Shown: positions 16,569 through 23,665 of the stretch, piece after piece
Numbering within the stretch: position 1 is the first letter of the stretch
Layout: each line of letters opens with the position of its first letter
Assembly: GCA_023433405.1 (NCBI GenBank)
Contig: JAEZCT010000028.1
Coordinates: forward strand, 1-36,797
Direction of reading: 5' to 3'
Source: Bacillota bacterium
GTDB lineage: Bacteria; Bacillota; Clostridia; Oscillospirales; Ruminococcaceae
DNA: 36,797 bases
Position numbers and translations under genes: made by a program
Notes under the pieces: model-generated
The model's input: the letters and a program-made list of their open reading frames with translations, nothing else
Database searches by the model: none
Told to the model about the DNA's origin: nothing

Positions 16569-16916
16569 ATGGATACCTTGCTTGCAAACGGCGATTTTTA
16601 TACCGACGACCGGGGCCTGCCCGTCGCCGTTGAGGGGGTGCAGGAGCTTATTCAGCGCGCTCTCTTTCGCCTGACCACCCGCAAGGGGGCGTTTGCGCTG
16701 GATACGGGGCTGGGCAGCGACCTGCACAAGCTAAGTGGTCAGCCTTCGGAACAGCTGACCGCGCTTGCCCAGGCGGCGGTGGAGCAGGCGCTTTTGCCGG
16801 TAACGGGGATTACGGCGGAGCAGGTATCCTGCACGCCGCTGGGTGAGGGCGGGCTGCGCCTTGACCTTATGCTCACGGCAAACGGTGTGTCGGACGCGGT
16901 AAGCGTGGTTCTCTAA
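16569..16916 (+). CDS. Baseplate wedge protein, gp25/W-like (XkdS, DUF2634)
   Basis: A 115-residue protein with the gp25/W-like layout: an N-terminal strand pair (TLLANGDFYTDDRGLPVAV), GVQELIQRALFRLTTRKGAFALDTGLGSDL, then a C-terminal LDLMLTANG strand. It matches XkdS of PBSX, a wedge component that starts sheath assembly. The start is one of three in-frame ATGs (16560, 16563, 16569); I chose 16569 because GAGAGG lies about 10 bases before it. The 16560 ATG overlaps the stop of the spike gene as ATGA. Confidence 0.82.
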   Translation: MDTLLANGDFYTDDRGLPVAVEGVQELIQRALFRLTTRKGAFALDTGLGSDLHKLSGQPSEQLTALAQAAVEQALLPVTGITAEQVSCTPLGEGGLRLDLMLTANGVSDAVSVVL

Positions 16917-16992
16917 AAAATGGAGAGCCCGCGCGGCAGGCAGGGCGTACCGCGGTTTTATTGGCGGTGCGACCGAAAATATTGGGAAGGGG

Positions 16993-18063
16993 ATGAGTGG
17001 ATATATGCCGGATTATCAGGAGATCCTTTCGGCGATGACGGACAAGTTTACAGAGCTTGCGGGCTTCTCGCCCGACGCGGCATCGGATGTGGGCATACGC
17101 ATGAAGGTGCTGGCGGCGCAGATTTTTTCGCTGACCACCGAGCTTACGGGGCTTAAACGGGATTTATTCCCCACCACGGCGGCGGGTGCCGCCCTTGACC
17201 TTCATGCGCAGACACGAGGGCTTGCGCGTAAGGAGGCTACGCGCGCCGCGGGGGTATTGCGCTTTTTGCGCCAAACCCCCGCGTCTACCGATGTAAGCAT
17301 TGAACAAGGAACCGTATGCCAGACAGAGGGCGGCGGCGGGCAATACGAAACAACGCAGGCGGGCGTGCTGGCGGCAGGCGCCCTGTTTGTGGATATCCCC
17401 GCCCGATCGGTGGAGGCGGGGGAACATACCAATGCGGCGGCAGGACGGGTGTGCGTCTTTGCCGCCGCGCCCCAGGGGCTTCATGCCGTGGAGAATCCCA
17501 CGCCCTTTGAGGGCGGATCGCCGGCCGAAGGGGATGAGGCATTGCGTCAGCGGCTTTTAACCAGCTACCGCACCATCTCAAACCAAACCAACGCCGCGTT
17601 TTATTACGACCGCACCATGAAGTACCCCTCGGTATACTCGGCAAGCGTACTGCCCCGCCCACGGGGCATCGGCACCGTGGATGTGGTGGCGGCGGCAAGG
17701 GGCGGCGTGCTCTCGCCGGAGGAGCTAAGCGATATTGAGACTGAGCTTTTGGCGGCGAAGGAGCTGTGCGTGGATGTGACGGTGCGCTCGCCGGTCCTTC
17801 ATCCCGTCGCGGTGGCGGTGGAGGTAAACCCCTTGGATGAGTATGGGTTTGCGACGGCAAAAGCCGCGGTGGAGCAAAGGGTAACCGATTATCTGCTGCA
17901 GCAAGCAATAGGTCAGCCGCTTTTTCTGTCTCCCTTTTCCGCCGCCCTTTGCGGTGCGCAGGGGGTATATAACCACCGGGTAACCGCGCCTACGGCGGAT
18001 ATTACCGTCGCGCCGGACGAGCTGCTGACCTTGGGCGCGCTGACTGTGACGCGAATGGGGTGA
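16993..18063 (+). CDS. Baseplate J-like protein (XkdT)
   Basis: A 356-residue baseplate wedge protein of the gpJ/XkdT family. It opens PDYQEILSAMTDKFTELAGFSPDAASDVGIRMKVLA, has a central beta domain (DVSIEQGTVCQTEGGGGQYET) and the family's LRQRLLTSYRTISNQTNAAFYYDRTMKYPSV segment. It ends in the ELLTLGALTVT strand. The length matches XkdT. AAGGGG abuts the ATG at 16993; an in-frame ATG at 17005 (MPDYQEI) has better spacing and is a real alternative. Together with the W-like and I-like genes it completes a contractile-tail baseplate. Confidence 0.88.
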   Translation: MSGYMPDYQEILSAMTDKFTELAGFSPDAASDVGIRMKVLAAQIFSLTTELTGLKRDLFPTTAAGAALDLHAQTRGLARKEATRAAGVLRFLRQTPASTDVSIEQGTVCQTEGGGGQYETTQAGVLAAGALFVDIPARSVEAGEHTNAAAGRVCVFAAAPQGLHAVENPTPFEGGSPAEGDEALRQRLLTSYRTISNQTNAAFYYDRTMKYPSVYSASVLPRPRGIGTVDVVAAARGGVLSPEELSDIETELLAAKELCVDVTVRSPVLHPVAVAVEVNPLDEYGFATAKAAVEQRVTDYLLQQAIGQPLFLSPFSAALCGAQGVYNHRVTAPTADITVAPDELLTLGALTVTRMG

Positions 18064-18069
18064 CGGAGT

Positions 18070-18648
18070 ATGAATTGCTATGAGAGTATGCGCGCCCTGC
18101 TAAAGCCCATAGGTATATACCGTATTCGGGACGGCAGCCTGATAGACGCCGAGCTTACGGCATATTACGAGGGGCTGCGCATGGCGGAGGAGGCTATGGC
18201 GGAGCTGTGGCGGGAGGGCTTTGTGCAGTCGGCACAGGCAGAGGGGCTGCGCGAGTGGGAGGCAATTATTCGCTCTACAGCACTAGAAAGCAACAGCTTA
18301 GCGGCACGCCGGGATATTGTTTTATATACATTAAGCAGAATGCCCGGGGATTTTAACCTTGCGGGGATACTGCGGGGCTTGCGCTCGGTAGGGCTGGAAT
18401 GCACGCTGACCGAGGAGCCGGAGCGGTTTCAGGTGAGGATTAACGTGCTTGCCTACACGGGGGCGCTGCGCACCTATGAGGGCGTATTAACCCGCGTGTG
18501 TTCCATCCTGCCCGCTCATGTGGCCGTAGAGCTGGATATGGGGATAAACACATGGGATATGCTTGACGAAGCCGCACGCTCCTTTGACGCAATAGACGGC
18601 CTGGATTACAGCTGGGATGAGCATGAGATTACCGGGATATCGCCGTAG
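18070..18648 (+). CDS. Tail protein I-like / XkdU (DUF2313) baseplate protein
   Basis: A 192-residue protein 6 bases after XkdT. The segment AWEAIIRSTALESNSLAARRDIVLYTLSR-like region followed by FNLAGILRGLRSVGLECTL is the pattern of the YmfQ/XkdU (DUF2313) family, which links baseplate to tail fibres. The C-terminal part has INVLAYTGALRTYEGVLTRV and a tryptophan- and aspartate-rich end (INTWDMLDEAARSFDAID). The GACGGAGT ribosome site is inside the end of the previous gene. Order and length agree with PBSX. Confidence 0.8.
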   Translation: MNCYESMRALLKPIGIYRIRDGSLIDAELTAYYEGLRMAEEAMAELWREGFVQSAQAEGLREWEAIIRSTALESNSLAARRDIVLYTLSRMPGDFNLAGILRGLRSVGLECTLTEEPERFQVRINVLAYTGALRTYEGVLTRVCSILPAHVAVELDMGINTWDMLDEAARSFDAIDGLDYSWDEHEITGISP

Positions 18649-18724
18649 TGCGGTTAAAAAAGCTTTTATCTTATGGGATATTAAGAAGAATGAGAAAGCG
18701 AAGGACTTAAGGAGGATAAACGCG

Positions 18725-19204
18725 ATGCCGAGTACCTATAAAACCGGTCATCTTGGGCTAAACCGCTGGCTGGGGTCGGATAAGCCCAAACGGACGGATT
18801 TTAACGACGACAATGAGCGGGTGGACGCCGCCTGCGCACAAACAGCCGCACACCTTGCCAATGCAAGTGTTCACATTACGCAGGAGGAACGACAGAGCTG
18901 GAATAACGCGATTATTACAGGTAGTTACCAGGGCAATGAGTTAAACGGCAGAACCGTTGAGCTTGGCTTTGCTCCCCGTGCTGTTTTTGTATGTGTGGGC
19001 TCGTCTGCCTCTCCCCTGTCGTTTACCTTAAACGGGGAGCTGAAGCTGCGCATGGGGTTTGCCGCACAGGAGGGAGAAAGCAAGGGGGTTAAGCTAACGC
19101 AAAGCGGCTTTACGGTATACAATATGTCTGCCGTCCCGCCGGACGGGGAGACCCTTAAGCTGAACTCATCGGGATTTTTATATAACTATATTGCGGTACG
19201 GTAG
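18725..19204 (+). CDS. Short tail fibre / receptor-binding protein
   Basis: A 159-residue protein, the last of the virion block. It starts TYKTGHLGLNRWLGSDKPKRTDFNDDNERVD, a common opening of Firmicute phage tail fibres that dock on the baseplate. It has a HITQEERQSWNNAI helix and a C-terminal beta-rich head of about 85 residues. Such proteins decide host binding but vary greatly, and this one is very short. TTAAGGAGG lies before the ATG at 18725; the longer frame from 18617 overlaps XkdU. No fibre-assembly chaperone, holin or endolysin gene follows. A terminator ends the operon 25 bases later. Confidence 0.75.
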   Translation: MPSTYKTGHLGLNRWLGSDKPKRTDFNDDNERVDAACAQTAAHLANASVHITQEERQSWNNAIITGSYQGNELNGRTVELGFAPRAVFVCVGSSASPLSFTLNGELKLRMGFAAQEGESKGVKLTQSGFTVYNMSAVPPDGETLKLNSSGFLYNYIAVR

Positions 19205-19228
19205 AGGCGGTTTTAAGCATTGATAGAA

Positions 19229-19264
19229 GAAGGGCAGTGGATGGACGTCCGTTGCCCTTCTTTT
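19229..19264 (+). terminator. Terminator of the virion gene block
   Basis: Positions 19229-19243 pair with 19246-19260 (15 pairs counting four G-U) around a 2-base gap, followed by TTTT. It closes the block directly after the tail fibre gene. Confidence 0.75.
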
Positions 19265-19474
19265 CGTGTTTGCTTCTCTAAGTTCCAAGTCCAAGGGAAT
19301 TAATAGGGGGAGGTGTGGCAAAGGCGGATTGCGGAAAACGCTGCGTTTTCGTTACAAATGGCGGGTTTATCCATTGGATTGCTCCTGTTGTACTGCAAAA
19401 ACAGGGGCAAATGCATAAAAAGTCGATATAGCCAACCATTTATAGCGAATTAAGATGTATTTTGATAGTTTAAG

Positions 19475-19503
19475 TTGAAAAAGCGCGGCGCTCTTGGTAT
19501 AAT
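19475..19503 (+). promoter_or_regulatory. Sigma-A type promoter for MCP2
   Basis: TTGAAA (19475-19480) and TATAAT (19498-19503) are 17 bases apart. TTAAG before the -35 and CTTGG just before the -10 repeat the MCP1 promoter at 3803-3831. It lies about 445 bases upstream of the MCP2 start. Positions 19265-19474 before it show nothing I recognise. Confidence 0.7.
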
Positions 19504-19717
19504 CATAACAATAAGTGGTAAACAAATCCCCGAAAATTCTCCGGCTTTTCTTCCGCGGCTGATATGAGATTCTCCGTTAAAAGTATTCAGTTTGCCTAAA
19601 GTTAACGTCAAAGCCCAGTTGCGCAGTCTTTGACGTAATTTTCGGTTGCTTATTATCGGGTAATGGTCTACGCCAATGAGGAAGGCTCCGCAATTGCGGG
19701 GACGTATTTTTGTTCCC
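19504..19717 (+). other. Long leader of MCP2 with a hairpin
   Basis: No gene is seen here. A 9-bp stem (acgtcaaag with ctttgacgt, 19605-19613 and 19628-19636) and a CCGCAATTGCGG palindrome near 19688 would form in the transcript. I checked for the conserved cores of a cyclic-di-GMP riboswitch and did not find them. A full MITE copy follows at 19718, so the leader is longer than that of MCP1. Confidence 0.45.
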
Positions 19718-19823
19718 TTATACTAATATCCGATTTAAAAGAGTATAAAAATCAAGTGAAAAGCTTTAATTTATGGGTTTTCACGCGGATTTTTATCGAC
19801 TCTTTTTAAGGAGATTAGTATTA
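19718..19823 (+). repeat. MITE-like palindromic element, subtype A (MCP2 leader)
   Basis: A full 106-base copy from TTATACTAATATCCG to GGAGATTAGTATTA. Arms AAAAATCAAGTGAAAAGC and TTTTCACGCGGATTTTT would fold into one long hairpin with an AT-rich loop. It lies between the MCP2 promoter and its coding sequence. Confidence 0.9.
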
Positions 19824-19948
19824 AAACCGCCATGAAACAATGCGAACAGTAGGAATTATCGGTCAAACGAGAGCTGCGAAATGCGGGCCAGCCCTGTCTC
19901 TTATAAAATCCGGTTGACACCGCAGCATCCGAAAGGAATGACACGACC

Positions 19949-21778
19949 ATGAAAAACCTAAAAATCAGCAAAAAACTCATTATTGTATTCGGCATTATCG
20001 TAGTATTCTTTTGCATTACCGTTGCAACCGGAATCGTCAGCCTGCGACTGCTCGCCTCTTATCTGGATTCTTACCAAAGAGACTCCGACGTAGTGCAGCT
20101 TACCATTGATATGGGCGCGGATTTTCAGGCCACCGAAAAGTATATGCTTCGCTCCTTTTTAAGCACCCAAAAGGAGACTACAGAAGTTAACATAAACAGC
20201 GCGCAGGAGTATTTAACAAACCTTAAAGCGGATACCGCCGTTCTCAGGGAGACGTTTCAGGGGGACCAGACGCTGGTAGACCGTTTCACTGAGGTCATGG
20301 AGAGCAGTATTCCCGTTAAAGAGCGGATGTTTAATCTCTCAAGAGAAAACAACAACAGTCAGGCGCTTGTTTTGTTTAACAGCCAATATGCGTCTAAGCT
20401 GGATCAAGGCCGGGAGCAGCTTGTTGAAATCAATAAAGTCGCACAGGAAATGGCGGATATCTCCTACCAAAACCGGGTGGCAGCCGAGACAATTTCCATG
20501 GTTATGCTGCTTGGTATGGCGGCGCTTTCTCTTGTGGCCATTATTCTGTTTAGCATTTATATTATTCGCAGTATTACGCTGCCGCTTACAGAGATTGAAA
20601 ATGCGGCGATGCAGATGGCGGGCGGAAGCCTGGGTGCTAATATACTGTACCGCTCCAAGGACGAGCTGGGCTCGCTTGCTCACAATATGCGCAAGATGAT
20701 GCGGGTGTTAAACGGCTACGTCGCCAATATCTCAAACGTGCTTGACGAGATGGCGCACGGCAATATGGCGGTAAGCATCGGGATGGATTACATCGGAGAT
20801 TTCGCGCCCATTAAGGCGTCGATGCGTGAGATTATTCTCTCCCTAAACGACACGCTGGAACAGATAAACCAGGGCGCCGACCAGGTTACCAGCGGCGCCG
20901 CGCAGGTTTCGGGCGGGGCGCAGGCTCTCAGCCAAGGCGCGACGGAACAGGCAGGCTCCATTGAGGAGCTTTCCGCAACGCTTGCGCAGATTAGCGACCA
21001 GATACGCGATAACGCCACCGGCGCGCAGGAGACCAACCGCATGGCGGGAGAAACCGGCGATGAAATCGGGCGCGCGGGGGAGCAGATGCAACGGCTTCGC
21101 TCTGCGATGGAGGAGATTTCACTCACCTCCTCTCAAATTCAAAAGATTATTAAGGCAATTGAAGATATCGCGTTCCAAACAAACATACTGGCGCTCAACG
21201 CGGCGGTAGAGGCGGCACGGGCGGGCAGCGCGGGGCGCGGCTTTGCTGTAGTGGCGGGGGAGGTGCGCAGTCTTGCCGCGAAAAGCGCGGAGGCCGCAAA
21301 AAACACCACCGATCTGATCTTAAAATCCACCAAGGCGGTGGCCAACGGCAGCAATATCACCGAACAGACCGCGCAGTCGCTGGAGAAGGTGCGCGATAAG
21401 GCGCAAAGAACCACCGAGCTTGTGGAGGCAATCTCCCGTAAATCAAGCGAACAGGCAACGGCGGTAATGCAAATACAGCAGGGCGTGGAGCAAATATCCA
21501 TCGTAGTGCAGACAAACTCGGCAACCGCCGAAGAAAGCGCGGCAGCAAGCGAGGAGCTGAGCGGTCAGGCGCAGATACTAAGGGAACAGGTGAATCGGTT
21601 TAAGCTATATACCCAGGAGGAACGTGCCGCCGTGATTGAGCGGGCGCGAAATGAAACACCGCACCCAACCCATGAGAACCATTTTGCCGAGGAGTTCGTT
21701 CTGCCTAAGGTTAGCGGAATGGATGAAACCGGAGCGGCTGACGACTCCCTGCGGTTTGACCACTCCACGACCAATTAA
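19949..21778 (+). CDS. Methyl-accepting chemotaxis protein (MCP2)
   Basis: A 609-residue chemoreceptor, paralogous to MCP1. A first membrane helix (about 8-33) is followed by a sensor of about 150 residues, a second membrane helix (about 188-212), HAMP, and a signalling domain with the EDIAFQTNILALNAAVEAA tip. The stretches LYRSKDELGSLAH, NQGADQVTSGAAQVSGGAQA and QQGVEQISIVVQTNSATAE are shared almost word for word with MCP1, while the sensor parts differ, so the two should sense different things through one signalling core. The C-terminal tail is about 35 residues longer than in MCP1 and acidic, with no CheR pentapeptide. AAAGGAATG precedes the ATG. It lies just outside the virion block, while MCP1 lies inverted on the other side. 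Confidence 0.93.
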   Translation: MKNLKISKKLIIVFGIIVVFFCITVATGIVSLRLLASYLDSYQRDSDVVQLTIDMGADFQATEKYMLRSFLSTQKETTEVNINSAQEYLTNLKADTAVLRETFQGDQTLVDRFTEVMESSIPVKERMFNLSRENNNSQALVLFNSQYASKLDQGREQLVEINKVAQEMADISYQNRVAAETISMVMLLGMAALSLVAIILFSIYIIRSITLPLTEIENAAMQMAGGSLGANILYRSKDELGSLAHNMRKMMRVLNGYVANISNVLDEMAHGNMAVSIGMDYIGDFAPIKASMREIILSLNDTLEQINQGADQVTSGAAQVSGGAQALSQGATEQAGSIEELSATLAQISDQIRDNATGAQETNRMAGETGDEIGRAGEQMQRLRSAMEEISLTSSQIQKIIKAIEDIAFQTNILALNAAVEAARAGSAGRGFAVVAGEVRSLAAKSAEAAKNTTDLILKSTKAVANGSNITEQTAQSLEKVRDKAQRTTELVEAISRKSSEQATAVMQIQQGVEQISIVVQTNSATAEESAAASEELSGQAQILREQVNRFKLYTQEERAAVIERARNETPHPTHENHFAEEFVLPKVSGMDETGAADDSLRFDHSTTN

Positions 21779-21898
21779 CACAAACGCGGCTTTTGACAGC
21801 AGGTTAACGCAGATTATCACCGCAATCTCTGATTGAAATGCCTTGCAAGTATCTTGATAAGGCTATGGTGTAATTGAGGAATGTGGACATTAAAGAGA

Positions 21899-21937
21899 AC
21901 AGCCCGCGCCGTTTACACGGTTTCGGGCTGTTTTTTT
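21899..21937 (+). terminator. Terminator after MCP2
   Basis: ACAGCCCG (21899-21906) pairs with CGGGCTGT (21924-21931) with an inner ccg/cgg stem, followed by seven T. A typical intrinsic terminator. Confidence 0.8.
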
Positions 21938-21980
21938 GTATGGTATAGTAATAATGCAAGTCCTTTTTTGCAATTAGGAG

Positions 21981-22008
21981 GCAAGGCCGGGCAGCGGCAA
22001 TGCCTTGC
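21981..22008 (+). other. Small hairpin upstream of the recombinase gene
   Basis: GCAAGGC (21981-21987) pairs with GCCTTGC (22002-22008). It has no T run. It could be part of a recombinase leader or of a recombination site; nothing more can be said. Confidence 0.3.
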
Positions 22009-22018
22009 GCAAAGGTCA

Positions 22019-22040
22019 TAATACTAATGCATTAGTATAA
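22019..22040. repeat. Collapsed MITE: two termini joined
   Basis: TAATACTAAT and ATTAGTATAA, the outer ends of the MITE family, are joined by only GC, giving the perfect 18-base palindrome at 22021-22038. The roughly 85 internal bases are absent. This looks like a deletion or excision product of a former copy. Confidence 0.6.
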
Positions 22041-22114
22041 GAGGACCATGTTACTGTAGAAAAAAGGCGGAGGTGAAGGGCGTTTTGCGCTGCTGCGGGC
22101 GCAAGGCGATTAGA

Positions 22115-22717
22115 ATGCAAACCTATGGCTACATTAGAGTATCGAGTAAGGATCAAAACGAGGACCGGCAGCTCATTGCGATGAGGGATAGAAATATCCC
22201 CATAAGAAACCTGTACATGGATAAGCAGTCGGGAAAGGATTTCGAGCGGCCAGCCTACCAGGCGCTGTTAAAACGGATACGAAAGGGCGACCTGCTGATT
22301 GTCAAAAGCATTGACCGGTTAGGGCGCAACTACCGTGAGATAATGGAGCAATGGCGGGTGATTACGCGGGAGAAGGGGGCGGATATCATTATACTCGACA
22401 TGCCGCTCTTGGATACCACTAACAGCAAGGATCTGCTTGGCACCTTTATCAGCGACATCGTGCTTCAGCTTTTGTCCTTTGTATCGGAGAACGAGCGGGA
22501 AAATATCAGAAAACGACAGGCGGAGGGCATTGCGGCCGCTAAAGCGCGGGGGGTACGGTTTGGCGGAATATTTAAGCCGATGCCGGAGGATTTTAAAGCG
22601 CTATATGAAAAATGGAGCACAAAGCAAATGCCGATTGCGGAGTTTGCGCGCCGCTGCGGCGTGTGTGAGAGCACGCTGTATAAGCGCATTAAGGAATACC
22701 GTGAAGGCGAGAAATAG
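22115..22717 (+). CDS. Serine recombinase (resolvase/invertase family)
   Basis: A 200-residue small serine recombinase that cuts and rejoins DNA through a phosphoserine link. The catalytic domain starts MQTYGYIRVSSKDQNEDRQL with nucleophile Ser10, and has the SIDRLGRNY motif and a long E helix (SFVSENERENIRKRQAEGIAAAK). The C-terminal helix-turn-helix reads PIAEFARRCGVCESTLYKRI. It is the size of Tn3-type resolvases or DNA invertases and lacks the large zinc and coiled-coil domains of phage integrases. The start at 22115 is set by the family's usual N-terminus; an in-frame GTG at 22073 abuts a GGCGGAG tract. It has no linked transposase. It might act on nearby repeats, but no site is proven. 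Confidence 0.9.
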   Translation: MQTYGYIRVSSKDQNEDRQLIAMRDRNIPIRNLYMDKQSGKDFERPAYQALLKRIRKGDLLIVKSIDRLGRNYREIMEQWRVITREKGADIIILDMPLLDTTNSKDLLGTFISDIVLQLLSFVSENERENIRKRQAEGIAAAKARGVRFGGIFKPMPEDFKALYEKWSTKQMPIAEFARRCGVCESTLYKRIKEYREGEK

Positions 22718-22801
22718 TGGTGCTGCACGAATCCGCACAAAAGGAACCGTGAATTATACATATAAAACCTAATATAGTAACGGGATAGATGTCGAATTTG
22801 G

Positions 22802-22829
22802 TTGAATTTGCTTTTATATATGGTATAAT
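22802..22829 (+). promoter_or_regulatory. Probable sigma-A promoter for cheW-MCP3
   Basis: TTGAAT (22802-22807) and TATAAT (22824-22829) are 16 bases apart, with TGG before the -10. It lies about 320 bases upstream of cheW, and the inverted-repeat element at 22901-23074 lies in the implied leader. Confidence 0.5.
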
Positions 22830-22900
22830 TATATATAAAGTCATTATTTGTTCATAACTTGTAACCCACAGCACGTCATAATATGACAAACATCGTTGCT

Positions 22901-23074
22901 ACTCCAACGAAGTACACTTTGATAGACGAATGGTGGAGTCTAATATAATATAAATAACACTAAAATATTACCACTTCAAAGCGGCAAAACAGCATTAATT
23001 GTCCTTTTATTTGTAATGTTTTGTGATATTTCAGCAGTAGTTTTAATCTAGATCAAAGTGTACTTCGGTGGAGT
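22901..23074. repeat. 174-bp element bounded by 23-base inverted repeats
   Basis: Positions 22901-22923 and 23052-23074 are inverted repeats with 22 of 23 bases matching. The interior is AT-rich and carries no gene. A partial copy of the right tip (GGTGGAGTC) recurs inside at 22932-22940. No clear target duplication is visible. It is unlike the 106-bp family and may be another MITE or a regulatory element of cheW. Confidence 0.6.
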
Positions 23075-23150
23075 CTTTCTTGCGCGTTCACCCTAGTGCT
23101 AAATTATAGATATAAAAACAAAAAACAGTAAAATGAGGGGGATTTTTATC

Positions 23151-23648
23151 GTGAGCAGCCTTGAGGTCGCGCAGGAGGAACAGGAGGACATTAGCCGGCA
23201 ATACCTGACGTTCTATTTGGGCGGGCAGCCCTACGGGGTTCCTATTTCGGATGTGGTGCGCATTATCGGGCTGCGGCCTATCGCGCCAATGCCAAACTAT
23301 CCGGAGTACGCGAAGGGTATTATCAGCATGAGGGACGAGGTCGTGCCTGTTATCGACCTGAACCTGCGCTTTGGTAAGCCCCAAACGGAGTATGGGGGAC
23401 GCGCCTGTATTGTGGTCGTGGAGCACCAAGCCGCAAAAGCGGGGATATTGGTGGATTTGGTAGAGGAAGTGGCACGGTTTCATTCGGGTGAGATTGAGCA
23501 GCTGCCTCTTCTCGCGCGTGGGGGCAAAAACGGCTACATTGCGGCAATGGGCAGACGCGAGGCAAAAATGGTGCTGCTGTTAGATACCAATCATGTAATC
23601 GGATTAAGAACGACAAAAACAATGCTAAAAACATCGATCTTAAATTGA
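23151..23648 (+). CDS. cheW: Chemotaxis coupling protein CheW
   Basis: A 165-residue CheW that joins receptors to the kinase CheA in the membrane signalling array. It has the domain's usual sequence: QYLTFYLGGQPYGVPISDVVRII, then YAKGIISMRDEVVPVIDLNLRFG, then an IVVVE strand, LVDLVEEVARF, and a closing MVLLLDTNHVI. I use the GTG at 23151, with GAGGGGG 9 bases upstream; an in-frame ATG at 23133 would include that site. MCP3 starts 17 bases later, so the two form an operon, and this CheW may serve MCP3 in particular. No CheA, CheR, CheB or flagellar gene is in the window. Confidence 0.95.
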   Translation: MSSLEVAQEEQEDISRQYLTFYLGGQPYGVPISDVVRIIGLRPIAPMPNYPEYAKGIISMRDEVVPVIDLNLRFGKPQTEYGGRACIVVVEHQAAKAGILVDLVEEVARFHSGEIEQLPLLARGGKNGYIAAMGRREAKMVLLLDTNHVIGLRTTKTMLKTSILN

Positions 23649-23665
23649 GGGGAAAATGAAAGAAA

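Noticed and set aside
17285..17908. Leftward 207-codon frame opposite the baseplate J gene
   Set aside because: Pro/Arg-rich translation typical of an antisense shadow in GC-rich DNA.
4045..19204. Prophage attachment sites flanking the virion block
   Set aside because: No direct repeat was seen on the two sides and no tRNA gene or integrase lies nearby.
19504..19717. Cyclic-di-GMP riboswitch in the MCP2 leader
   Set aside because: The conserved core sequences of the known class were not found; only simple hairpins are present.
22115..22717. Serine recombinase as the integrase of the phage block
   Set aside because: It is of the small resolvase/invertase type, lacks large integrase domains, and is separated from the block by MCP2 and two terminators.
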